In this document: one piece after another, positions 8,016 to 16,045 of the stretch
Position numbering within the stretch: position 1 is the first letter of the stretch
Layout of the letters: each line of letters begins with the position of its first letter
Origin: a candidate division WOR-3 bacterium
GTDB taxonomy: Bacteria > SDB-A
Length of the DNA stretch: 21,945 nucleotides
NCBI GenBank assembly: GCA_016926475.1
Contig: JAFGON010000054.1
Location: 1-21,945, forward strand
Reading direction: 5' to 3'
Made by a program: the position numbers and the translations under genes
Notes under the pieces: model-generated
What the model saw: the letters and a program-made list of their open reading frames with translations, nothing else
Told to the model about the DNA's origin: nothing
Databases searched by the model: none

Positions 8016-9740
8016 ATGAATCCAGACACAAAAAAAACAGTCAAAGAATTTTTCAAACCATATTTTTGGGTTATTGTGACTGCTTTTCTTCTCGTCGGTA
8101 TCGGAATAACCGCTGAACTTTCCATACCTTCTATGACCCAAAAAGCAATAGACCTTGGAATAGGAAAATCTGATGTCAGATACACCGTCTTCTGCGGCAT
8201 TGTAATAATTGTTCTCGCTATCTCAAGGGCAATTTTTCAAAACTTCGCAAACATCCTATTCACTGGAGCGAGTTCAAGAGTGACAAGGGACCTTCGCTCA
8301 TCTCTATTCAGACATGTTTTCTCACTCGAATTTTCCGACATCGACAAACTTCAAACCGGAAGGCTCATGACGAGGATATACAGCGATACTTCACAGATAC
8401 GGCGTCTGAGCTCGTTTGGATTCAGGATGATGTTTCAGGGTTTATTTCTCATCATCGGCAGCAACATAATGATTTTTAGAATCGACAGTAAAATTGGTTT
8501 TATAGTTTTGGCTCTGACCCTTTTAAATGCTGTTTTCTTCACTTTTTTCTCAATTGCAGCCAAAAAAATATTTCTCGCGATACAAAACCAGTTAGGAAAG
8601 TTGAATTCCACAATCCAGCAGAATTTCTCCGGAATCAGTGTCGTAAAAATATTTTCCGCTGAACAAAGAGAAATCGAGAATTTCGACAAAGAATCTGAAA
8701 AACTGAAGAAATTGACAGTCAAGGTCGGCCGTCTGATGGGAACAGCTTTCCCTCTTTTCATGCTTGTTATCAACATCGGAATACTTCTTATTCTGCAAGT
8801 GGGCGGGACGGGAGTGGTGAACGAAAATCTTGAGATAGGGAAACTCGTCGCCCTGACTAATTACCTTTTTATGATAATGTTTCCGCTTATGATGCTTGGA
8901 ATGTCCATGACTATTTTTGCGCAAGCAAGCGCTTCTTCTCAAAGGATCAGAGAAATCTTATCCATTCCCCTCAACGACAAAAAACCTGATTCCTCGTTTA
9001 CAATTAAAAGAGGCAAGGTCAAAATACGCGGACTTGTGTTTTCTCATGAAAAGGACACAACTCTTTTAAATGGCTTGGACCTAGATATATATGAAGGAGA
9101 GACCCTGGGCATAATCGGTTTGACGGGTTCAGGCAAGACGACTCTTTTGAACTTGATATCAGGTTTTTACACTGCTTCGAAGGGGATCATTGAAATAGAC
9201 GGAAATGATATCGAGTCTATACCAAAAAAAGAACTCCGGGAAAAAATATCAGTAGTATTTCAGAACCCGGTTCTTTTCAAAATGACCGTCAGGGACAACA
9301 TCACATTCAGCTCAGAGAAAATCAAGGACGACGAACTCGAAGACATCTCTGAAATATCGGAACTTAACGACTTTGTAAAAACTTCAGAATACGGTTTTGA
9401 CCTCGAGATAATGCCGAGGGGGATTAACGTCTCCGGAGGCCAACGTCAGAGAATCGCCATAGCAAGAGCTCTAGTCTCGAACAAGCCTCTCCTTTTATTG
9501 GACGATTCTTTCAGTTCTCTCGACAGAATTACCGAATCGAGGCTTCTCGATAAGCTTTTGAAATACAGAATTAATCTGACGTCGGTCATAGTTTCACAAA
9601 AAATTTCATCCATCAAAAAAGCCGACAGGATAGCTTTTCTTCACAACGGTAAAATTATTGCCCAGGGAGATCATCAGCAAATGATAAAGGAATGCGACCT
9701 TTACAGAGAAGTTTATCTTTCGCAGGGATACGAAATATGA
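8016..9740 (+). CDS. Heterodimeric ABC exporter, subunit 1 (degenerate catalytic site)
   Basis: 574 residues: an N-terminal six-helix type IV (ABC exporter) membrane domain, roughly residues 15-310, then a nucleotide-binding domain. Walker A is GLTGSGKT (368-375) and the signature is VSGGQ (472-476). Walker B ends LLLLDD, so the catalytic Glu is Asp497, and the H-loop His is replaced by Gln528 (VSQKISS). Loss of both catalytic residues with an intact signature is the pattern of the non-catalytic half of heterodimeric exporters such as TM287/288, BmrCD or LmrCD. The partner gene follows with an ATGA overlap. It probably exports a drug, lipid or peptide from the inner membrane; the substrate cannot be read from the sequence. 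The start fits the expected N terminus but lacks a clear ribosome binding site. Confidence 0.93.
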   Translation: MNPDTKKTVKEFFKPYFWVIVTAFLLVGIGITAELSIPSMTQKAIDLGIGKSDVRYTVFCGIVIIVLAISRAIFQNFANILFTGASSRVTRDLRSSLFRHVFSLEFSDIDKLQTGRLMTRIYSDTSQIRRLSSFGFRMMFQGLFLIIGSNIMIFRIDSKIGFIVLALTLLNAVFFTFFSIAAKKIFLAIQNQLGKLNSTIQQNFSGISVVKIFSAEQREIENFDKESEKLKKLTVKVGRLMGTAFPLFMLVINIGILLILQVGGTGVVNENLEIGKLVALTNYLFMIMFPLMMLGMSMTIFAQASASSQRIREILSIPLNDKKPDSSFTIKRGKVKIRGLVFSHEKDTTLLNGLDLDIYEGETLGIIGLTGSGKTTLLNLISGFYTASKGIIEIDGNDIESIPKKELREKISVVFQNPVLFKMTVRDNITFSSEKIKDDELEDISEISELNDFVKTSEYGFDLEIMPRGINVSGGQRQRIAIARALVSNKPLLLLDDSFSSLDRITESRLLDKLLKYRINLTSVIVSQKISSIKKADRIAFLHNGKIIAQGDHQQMIKECDLYREVYLSQGYEI

Positions 9741-11491
9741 GAGGCCAAAGAGCCAAAATTGAAAGACCTAAAAATACCAAAAACGCTTTTGTGACTCTAT
9801 TTGAGAGCATTTTGCCTTACAAGTTTAAAATTATTTTCGTCCTCTGTCTTGTGTTCGCCACAGGAATAATATCTCTCTCCACCCCCTATTTCATCAAAAT
9901 TGCTATCGACGACTATATACAAAAAGGAGACCTGCAGGGCCTTAAGCATTTGTCGATAGTGTTTTTCGCCGTCATAGTTCTACAGATGATTTTCAGCTAT
10001 TTCCGCTCTGTCGAGACAGTGACGATATCACAAAGCGTCTTGAAAGACATAAGGGTCAAAATATTCACCCACATTCAGAATCTCGTCTTCGACGTACTGG
10101 ACAAAATGAAAAAAGGCGACGTGTTATCGCGGATAAGCAACGACGTAGAGAACGTCAACAATTTCCTTTCTCAAGGTTTTTCAGAGATTTTAAGCAACCT
10201 CGTTTTCGTCACAGGGACCCTTATCGCCATGTTCTTGATAGATTGGAAACTAGCCTTTCTCGGACTTTCCATGATTCCGATAATTTTGTTGGTCACATTT
10301 ATCGTCGCTAAAGTGACTAGAAAAGTCTACAGAGAAAACCAAGCAGTGGCTGGAGAGATGAGTGCGTTTTTGGAGGAAAACCTTAGCGGGATAAAGACAA
10401 TAAAATCATTCGGAAAAGAAAAAGACTACATAGCAAAATTTGAAGTGTTAAACGCGAGAGCGAGAAAAATTGAAAACAGGGCTGAATTGCTTTCTTTAAT
10501 CCTTCCCCCGACCCTGCATGCCCTCGGCGCAGCGAGCATAGGAATGATTGTTCTCGGCGGCAGTGTCCTGATCATAAACGGACATACCACCATCGGAGCG
10601 CTCGCAGGAATAATAGCATATACGAGAAGATTTTTTCAGCCGTTCAGAGCCATGGCTGAGCTTTACAATCAAATGCAGTCCGCCCTTGCCAGCTCAGAGA
10701 GGATAAGTGAAGTATTCAAGAATTTGACGGAAAACTATGCCCTTTTTTCCGAAGTGAAAACATCCGAAAACAGAGAATTAGTTTTCAAGGATGTAGACTT
10801 TGCGTATCCCAAAGGGCCGAATGTTCTCAAAAATATAAACTTAACGGTTGAAAGGGGAAAGACCATCGCCCTTGTAGGGCCTACAGGCGCGGGTAAAACT
10901 ACAATAGTTAAGTTGATTTCGAGATTCTACGAACCGCAAAAAGGGACAATCGAATTCGGAGACAGAAATATTTCAAAAATCCCTCTTAAAAATTACCGTG
11001 ATAATTTCAGCATAGTATTGCAGGATCCATTCATCTTTTCCAGGAGCATCCTCGAAAACATAAAATACGGAAAACCAGAAGCATCTTTTGAAGAAGCCGT
11101 CAACGCGGCTGGAATCGCTGGGATAAAAGACTTTATCGAGAAACTGCCCGAGCGATATGACACTATTATCTCGGAAGATTCTACAAACATTAGCGCAGGT
11201 CAAAAACAGCTCTTATCCATAGCAAGAGCTATTCTTTCCGACAGAGACATTCTCATACTCGACGAAGCTACGAGCAATGTAGACACATGGACGGAAAAGA
11301 CCATCCAGGAAGCAGTCTCCAAAATAAGCAGAGAAAAGACATCAATAGTAATTGCCCATAGGCTTTCCACCATAAAAAACGCGGACTACATCCTCGTAAT
11401 CGACGGTCACAAGATAATAGAAAGGGGCGACCATCGGGAGCTGATGTCGAAAAAAGGCTACTATTACGAGATGTACATGTCGGGTTTATAA
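9737..11491 (+). CDS. Heterodimeric ABC exporter, subunit 2 (catalytic site residues intact)
   Basis: 584 residues with the same fold as its upstream partner. Walker A is GPTGAGKT (381-388), Walker B is ILILDEATS with Asp509 and catalytic Glu510, and the H-loop is His541 (IAHRLSTI). The signature is ISAGQ (485-489) instead of LSGGQ. In a head-to-tail dimer this weakened signature would pair with the degenerate Walker B of subunit 1, while its own good Walker A/B pairs with VSGGQ of subunit 1. That gives one active and one degenerate ATP site. I chose the ATG at 9737 because it overlaps the upstream TGA (ATGA), has AGGGA at a good distance, and is followed by a normal exporter N terminus. An in-frame ATG at 9692 would overlap the upstream gene by 49 bases. 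Confidence 0.94.
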   Translation: MRGQRAKIERPKNTKNAFVTLFESILPYKFKIIFVLCLVFATGIISLSTPYFIKIAIDDYIQKGDLQGLKHLSIVFFAVIVLQMIFSYFRSVETVTISQSVLKDIRVKIFTHIQNLVFDVLDKMKKGDVLSRISNDVENVNNFLSQGFSEILSNLVFVTGTLIAMFLIDWKLAFLGLSMIPIILLVTFIVAKVTRKVYRENQAVAGEMSAFLEENLSGIKTIKSFGKEKDYIAKFEVLNARARKIENRAELLSLILPPTLHALGAASIGMIVLGGSVLIINGHTTIGALAGIIAYTRRFFQPFRAMAELYNQMQSALASSERISEVFKNLTENYALFSEVKTSENRELVFKDVDFAYPKGPNVLKNINLTVERGKTIALVGPTGAGKTTIVKLISRFYEPQKGTIEFGDRNISKIPLKNYRDNFSIVLQDPFIFSRSILENIKYGKPEASFEEAVNAAGIAGIKDFIEKLPERYDTIISEDSTNISAGQKQLLSIARAILSDRDILILDEATSNVDTWTEKTIQEAVSKISREKTSIVIAHRLSTIKNADYILVIDGHKIIERGDHRELMSKKGYYYEMYMSGL

Positions 11492-11501
11492 AGGAGGGAG
11501 A

Positions 11502-12617
11502 ATGAAAATAATTCTTTTTGCGCTGACGCTTTTGTCAACCAACCTTTTTTCAAGCGTCGATCCTTTCTTTTCCACTGGATCAATCGACCCCTTCGATAAA
11601 AATTACCTGGAAACCATAGGGACAGACGTCGAGGGTCTCAAAGCTAAAGCGCTCGAATATTACAGGCAAGGCGACTACGAAAACGCCGCGAGGTATTACA
11701 TAAGTACCGTTTCGCACAGCTATGACGACGCCGTCAGTTTATACAACCTGGCATGCTGTTACGGTCTTCTCGGGAATGCCGAATTCGCGGCACGATGCCT
11801 TCAACTGTCAGTTAGAGCGGGATTTCAAGACACAGAACTAATTAGAGGTGACACCGATTTCGAAAACGTTTTATCCGATACACTGTTCGTCAAAACAAGG
11901 GATTCCCTTCTGCTTTCAATAGAAATTTCGTTGAATTCCGAAGGCAACCAAATCTGGTTTGAGGTCGCGACATTTCTGGATTCACGCGTATATTATCCTC
12001 CTTATTTTAATCCCGAAACCGGTTTCAACCTAATTGTCGGTCTTCATGGTTTTGGCGGAAATCCAGAATCATTCCTGAAACTTGTGGACAGATTCAAAGA
12101 CAGAAATTTCATATTCATCTGTCCGAGAGCTCCTTACCTCGCTTATCCGGGCAGAATTCCCGGGTACGGATGGTTTCTGAGAGACGATTCGAGACCGGAA
12201 TACTGGGACAATACTCTCAGAACAAGTGTAAACTACGTCTGCGATGTAACCGAGAAAGTTAAGTCTTATTACAACATAGAAAAAACATTCTTGATGGGAT
12301 TTTCCCAGGGTTGCGGTCTTGCATACATGGCCGGTCTGACCAATCCAGAAATGTATGACGGATTGATATGCTTCGGAGGCTGGCTCGATACTTCTTTCGT
12401 CACCCCGGAACAAATATCCTCTGCTGAAGGTAAAGTTGAAATTTTCATCGCGCACGGACTGAACGACAGAGTTGTTGAAATCAAAAACGCAAGAGAGGCT
12501 TTCGAAATACTGGACTCTCACGGATTTGACGTCACTCTTTTCGAATTCGACGGAGCTCATTCTGTCCCCGAAGAAGCCGTTTTACAAGCAGAAAACTGGA
12601 TTCACAAAAAACGATGA
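11502..12617 (+). CDS. Exported TPR-containing phospholipase/carboxylesterase-type alpha/beta hydrolase
   Basis: 371 residues. A short signal peptide (MKIILFALTLLSTNLFSS) is followed by a TPR-like segment at ~45-110 (YYRQGDYENAARYY, LYNLACCYGLLGNAEFAAR) and an alpha/beta hydrolase domain from ~residue 165. Catalytic features match the Abhydrolase_2 (carboxylesterase/phospholipase) family: oxyanion loop GLHGFGG, nucleophile Ser268 in GFSQG, Asp322 in HGLNDRVV, His353 in GAHSVP. It would hydrolyse an ester of unknown identity outside the cytoplasmic membrane. AAGGAGGGAG lies just before the ATG, and the gene begins 10 bases after the ABC gene stop, so it is co-transcribed with the exporter. The context suggests it may process the exported compound or an envelope lipid; this is inference. 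The TPR plus hydrolase fusion is unusual for this family, whose members are normally ~220 residues. Confidence 0.85.
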   Translation: MKIILFALTLLSTNLFSSVDPFFSTGSIDPFDKNYLETIGTDVEGLKAKALEYYRQGDYENAARYYISTVSHSYDDAVSLYNLACCYGLLGNAEFAARCLQLSVRAGFQDTELIRGDTDFENVLSDTLFVKTRDSLLLSIEISLNSEGNQIWFEVATFLDSRVYYPPYFNPETGFNLIVGLHGFGGNPESFLKLVDRFKDRNFIFICPRAPYLAYPGRIPGYGWFLRDDSRPEYWDNTLRTSVNYVCDVTEKVKSYYNIEKTFLMGFSQGCGLAYMAGLTNPEMYDGLICFGGWLDTSFVTPEQISSAEGKVEIFIAHGLNDRVVEIKNAREAFEILDSHGFDVTLFEFDGAHSVPEEAVLQAENWIHKKR

Positions 12618-12628
12618 CCATCACTTTT

Positions 12629-13354
12629 TCATATCTGAAGGACAATTCCCGCTGATACGTAATTTACCAGAGTAAAGTTGTAGACTTCGTCGTTGTCTGC
12701 CCCTCCCTCCAAAACTCTGTAACCGGCTTTAAAACCGAGGTCATCTGCTGGAGAGTATAAAACACCGAAGAAAATATCTTCTGCTCTTCCCTGTGGAGCC
12801 GCCAATGCATCGCCGTCCATCACAAGGTCTACCTGCCGGCCAAGAGAGAAATCCAGTCTGAAATTGACGAGGGGCACAAATCCTGTGTTTTTCTTGGAAG
12901 CTTCTTTTGCTCCATCGGTCAGCCTTATCTCAGCGTCCCTTATTTTCCCTGTCAGCCCAGCCCCTGCAGAAAATCTGCCGTTGTCGTAAAATTCATACCT
13001 GTAAGTAATCCTGTAGGAATCAAACCTGTAGTTCCCTGTCAAAGGGACTCCTCTTTCGAAAACTTCCCCTTCGTAGAGGATGTCTCTGTTTGGGGCACCC
13101 ACAGCTTTTATTCGTAATGGCGCGAATAAAAGCGAGATAAAATGTCTTTCTCCTAATTGCCTTGAAAACCTCAGCCTGGTGAAGAAAGTGGCGTCAGGAG
13201 ACAAGTCGTCTTGAAGAGAAAACAGGGTTCCTGAGTTCCCGGGAATCCTGACGTCGTTGTATCCCGTGAAAGCCATGCCGGCTTCAAAATCTATTTCGTA
13301 TTGAGATAAAAGGTTCCCTGAAAAGAGAAAACTTAACAACAAAAACATTCTCAT
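12629..13354 (-). CDS. Outer-membrane beta-barrel-like protein, unknown function
   Basis: 241 residues with a signal peptide (MRMFLLLSFLFSGNLLS, cleavage probably before QYEID). Strand-like segments alternate polar and hydrophobic residues, rich in Tyr, Phe, Arg and Gly (for example YRFDSYRITYRYEFYDNGRF and FSAGAGLTGKIRDAEI), and the protein ends with VNYVSAGIVLQI. This suggests a 10-12-strand outer-membrane barrel, though the last residue is Ile and not the usual Phe. The start is supported by AGGAG six to seven bases upstream and a promoter. It converges on the hydrolase gene with about 11 bases between the stops. No named family recognised. Confidence 0.7.
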   Translation of the reverse strand: MRMFLLLSFLFSGNLLSQYEIDFEAGMAFTGYNDVRIPGNSGTLFSLQDDLSPDATFFTRLRFSRQLGERHFISLLFAPLRIKAVGAPNRDILYEGEVFERGVPLTGNYRFDSYRITYRYEFYDNGRFSAGAGLTGKIRDAEIRLTDGAKEASKKNTGFVPLVNFRLDFSLGRQVDLVMDGDALAAPQGRAEDIFFGVLYSPADDLGFKAGYRVLEGGADNDEVYNFTLVNYVSAGIVLQI

Positions 13355-13388
13355 TTTTGACTCCTTTTGAAAGCTCTGCTAAAAATAT

Positions 13389-13417
13389 TTATTACCAAAG
13401 AATTTCTTTCAGGTCAA
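13389..13417 (-). promoter_or_regulatory. Candidate promoter of the barrel protein at 12629-13354
   Basis: Minus strand: TTGACC (13417-13412), 17 bases, TAATAA (13394-13389). The leader would be about 28 bases and includes the AAGGAG site. Confidence 0.5.
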
Positions 13418-13431
13418 AATCTGTTTCTGCT

Positions 13432-13459
13432 TTGACGAAGCCACTTTTTATTATATATT
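13432..13459 (+). promoter_or_regulatory. Candidate promoter of the M16 peptidase-cyclase operon
   Basis: TTGACG (13432-13437), 16 bases, TATATT (13454-13459). The ATG at 13493 follows a leader of about 27 bases with GGAG at 13484-13487. Its -35 lies 15 bases from the -35 of the divergent barrel promoter, so the two could share regulation. Confidence 0.5.
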
Positions 13460-13492
13460 TACATTACAAAACAAAAAAACATAGGAGTTAAC

Positions 13493-16027
13493 ATGCCGGT
13501 ATTAACATTTTTAATGATAATTCAGGTGTTTCAATCTACTCTTCCAAACGGACTTAGAGTCGTCCTTGAGGAAGATCATTCTTCGCCGATAACCACCGTG
13601 AGAATTTTCATGGATCAAGGATCTATCTACGAAGGCTTCAACACTGGAAGAGGGCTTTCGCACTTCTGTGAACACATAGTCAGCGGCGGCTCGACAGAAT
13701 TCAGAACGGAAGACGAATACAGAGAAATGGAGATGAGATTCAACTCCAGGTCTAACGCCTATACTTCATGGGAAGTCACCTGTTATCACCAGACTGTTCC
13801 TTCAAGGTATTCCGACTCGGTCGCAATGATGCTGATGGAACAAGTTTTTTCTTGCAGTGTCGACACTTTTGAAGTCAGGAGAGAACACGGCGTCATACAT
13901 CATGAAATTCTGACCTCGGACACTCCGGACGAAAGAATTTGGAGGGCGGCTTTCGTTTTTTTCTTCGGCAACCATCCTATTTCAGTGCCGATTCTCGGGC
14001 AAGAAGACGCCATGCTCGCGATTACACAAGAACAACTTGTAAGTTTCTACAAAACCCATTATTCACCTGGTAATGCAGTTCTCGTAGCCGTCGGAGATTT
14101 CGAAACTTCCCAGCTCTACGATTTTATTTTACACGAGTCCGAAAAGTTTCCGGGAAGAGCTTATGAACCTTCTACAACCCCTTCAACCCCCATATACACA
14201 CACCCGAGAACCGACACTTTTTTCGATGAAATCCCCAACCCTCTTTGTTATTTGATGTGGACAGGGTGCCAGGAGACAAAACCTGAATATACAGCCCTTT
14301 CTGTCATATCAGAGTACCTGACAGGCGGACAATCATCACATCTTGAAAATATACTCATAGATGAAAAAGAACTCGCTTATGAGGTCTGGAGTTATAACAT
14401 GGGTTTGAGAAGAGCCGACGGCGCTTTCATAATTTCCATCTCTTCAGAAGACCCTAAAAAACTTCAAGAGGGAATCGAAATAGTCCAGTCTGAATTAGAT
14501 AAAATCGCAAGAGGCGGAATAGACGAATCGAGATTGACCAGAACAAAAAATCTACTTCGATACGCTCTTTTGAAAGACTGGACGGCGTCAATGAAGTCAG
14601 GACTCATAGGCGATGGAATTCTTACAGCAAACGACCCTCTGTATTTTCAAAAGACATTAGAGAATATTTCCGGTGTATCAGCCCAGGATATCTCAAAAAT
14701 CGCCCTCTCGATGCTGTCTTCAGAAAAAAGACAGACGTTTTTTGCTTTCCCATCCGAATACAATCAAATCACTGGAATTTACGATACTTATACAGGCGCC
14801 ATCCCCTTCGTCATCTACGAGGGCGCTGGAACACCCGCTATAATTTCCCAGAGAGATTCTTCTTCTCTTTATGTCTCCTTGCAGGTTGCTTTCGGAGGCG
14901 GCAGTTCTATCGATCCCCTCGGAAAAGAGGGCGCAATGGAAATGCTTTCTGAAATTCTCGGTTTGAGGACCAAATCCTTTGATTTAGATGGTTTTAAAGA
15001 AAAAATGGATGAACTCGGGATATCGAGAAATTCAAGATGCTACGACAACTATTTAGTCATCAACTACGATTTTCCGCTGGAAAATTTCAAAAAAGCGATG
15101 GAGTTGATAGGAGAAGCCATTTCATATCCCGATTTCTCGGATAAATCCCTGAGCGACATAAAAAAAGACATGCTATACAAACTCGACCAGAACAACACGA
15201 ATCCCAACTACAGGCACAATGTATTTTACACGTCAAAGCTCTACCCCGAAAACACATACGGAAGGTGCCAAGACGAAGTTTCAATAAACAGTATCGAAGA
15301 ATCCGACCTAAGAGCTTTGTTTGACAAAATATTAGTAGGCAAAAACGTCGTTGTATCTCTATCGGGCAACGTCTCCCCCGAAGACATTCTCGCTTCTGTA
15401 GAAAGCCGCTTTCCTCATCTTCTTCAGGGCGCTTCACTCGCCATGCTCCCCCCATCTGAAATACAATCCCTCATGGACGACAGTTTGATTTACGAATTTC
15501 AGCAGACTCTTGTAACTTTGGCTTTTCCTACTGTCCCCTGGAATCATCCGGACATGCCTGTTTTATACGTCATCGATGAGTTGATGTCCGGACCTAATTC
15601 AAGGATTCACGAAGCTCTCAGGGGAAGACAGGACCTGGTCTACTGGGGTTGGGGCTACCAGGAGAGCTTCAGCGACATAGGCTCGTTTGTTTTTATTGCC
15701 CAGACCAGCCTAAAAAATGAAGACAAAGTCAAAAACGCTTTTCTTGAAGAAATCAATCTCGTAAAATCCGAGCTTCTCAGCGGAGAAGAGCTTGCAAACC
15801 TGAAAAATAGCATCTTCGCGAGTTGGGATATGACGTCCCAAAATCCTTTTTCAAAACTCACAAGGCGTTCATATCTCTATCTCTCCGGTTTAGAAATCGA
15901 CTATTACGAGGATGATTTCAAGTCAAGAATTCAAGAAGTCACTTCTGAGGACGTAAGAAACGCCGCGCTGAAATATTTTGACGGAGGACATTGGTTTGTT
16001 TCAAGACCCGATGAGAGCAGTTATTGA
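13493..16027 (+). CDS. M16 family zinc metallopeptidase, two-domain full-length form
   Basis: 844 residues, long enough for two homologous M16 units of about 420 residues each on one chain. The first half has the inverted zinc motif HFCEH (His57, Glu60, His61) and the third ligand Glu138, 77 residues after His61 as in pitrilysin; Glu131 matches the additional conserved acidic residue. The second half contains SRIHEALRGRQDLVYWGWGY (~residue 702), which fits the substrate-binding Arg/Tyr region of the inactive half. It should therefore be an active peptide-degrading enzyme. The first ~15 residues are hydrophobic (PVLTFLMIIQVFQS) but have no positive charge, so export to the periplasm is possible but unproven. 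GGAG lies five bases before the ATG. It is first in an operon with the cyclase gene, 18 bases downstream. Confidence 0.92.
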   Translation: MPVLTFLMIIQVFQSTLPNGLRVVLEEDHSSPITTVRIFMDQGSIYEGFNTGRGLSHFCEHIVSGGSTEFRTEDEYREMEMRFNSRSNAYTSWEVTCYHQTVPSRYSDSVAMMLMEQVFSCSVDTFEVRREHGVIHHEILTSDTPDERIWRAAFVFFFGNHPISVPILGQEDAMLAITQEQLVSFYKTHYSPGNAVLVAVGDFETSQLYDFILHESEKFPGRAYEPSTTPSTPIYTHPRTDTFFDEIPNPLCYLMWTGCQETKPEYTALSVISEYLTGGQSSHLENILIDEKELAYEVWSYNMGLRRADGAFIISISSEDPKKLQEGIEIVQSELDKIARGGIDESRLTRTKNLLRYALLKDWTASMKSGLIGDGILTANDPLYFQKTLENISGVSAQDISKIALSMLSSEKRQTFFAFPSEYNQITGIYDTYTGAIPFVIYEGAGTPAIISQRDSSSLYVSLQVAFGGGSSIDPLGKEGAMEMLSEILGLRTKSFDLDGFKEKMDELGISRNSRCYDNYLVINYDFPLENFKKAMELIGEAISYPDFSDKSLSDIKKDMLYKLDQNNTNPNYRHNVFYTSKLYPENTYGRCQDEVSINSIEESDLRALFDKILVGKNVVVSLSGNVSPEDILASVESRFPHLLQGASLAMLPPSEIQSLMDDSLIYEFQQTLVTLAFPTVPWNHPDMPVLYVIDELMSGPNSRIHEALRGRQDLVYWGWGYQESFSDIGSFVFIAQTSLKNEDKVKNAFLEEINLVKSELLSGEELANLKNSIFASWDMTSQNPFSKLTRRSYLYLSGLEIDYYEDDFKSRIQEVTSEDVRNAALKYFDGGHWFVSRPDESSY

Positions 16028-16037
16028 GCTTTTTGTT

Positions 16038-16041
16038 GGAG
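16038..16041 (+). promoter_or_regulatory. Ribosome binding site that decides the cyclase start
   Basis: GGAG is followed by TTTG and then ATG at 16046. A TTG at 16043 is in frame directly ahead of this ATG but would be only one base from GGAG, too close, so 16046 is preferred. Confidence 0.6.
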
Positions 16042-16045
16042 TTTG

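Noticed and set aside
9692-9736. Upstream start for the second ABC subunit
   Set aside because: The extension reads the end of the first subunit in another frame. The ATGA junction at 9737 is the natural coupled start.
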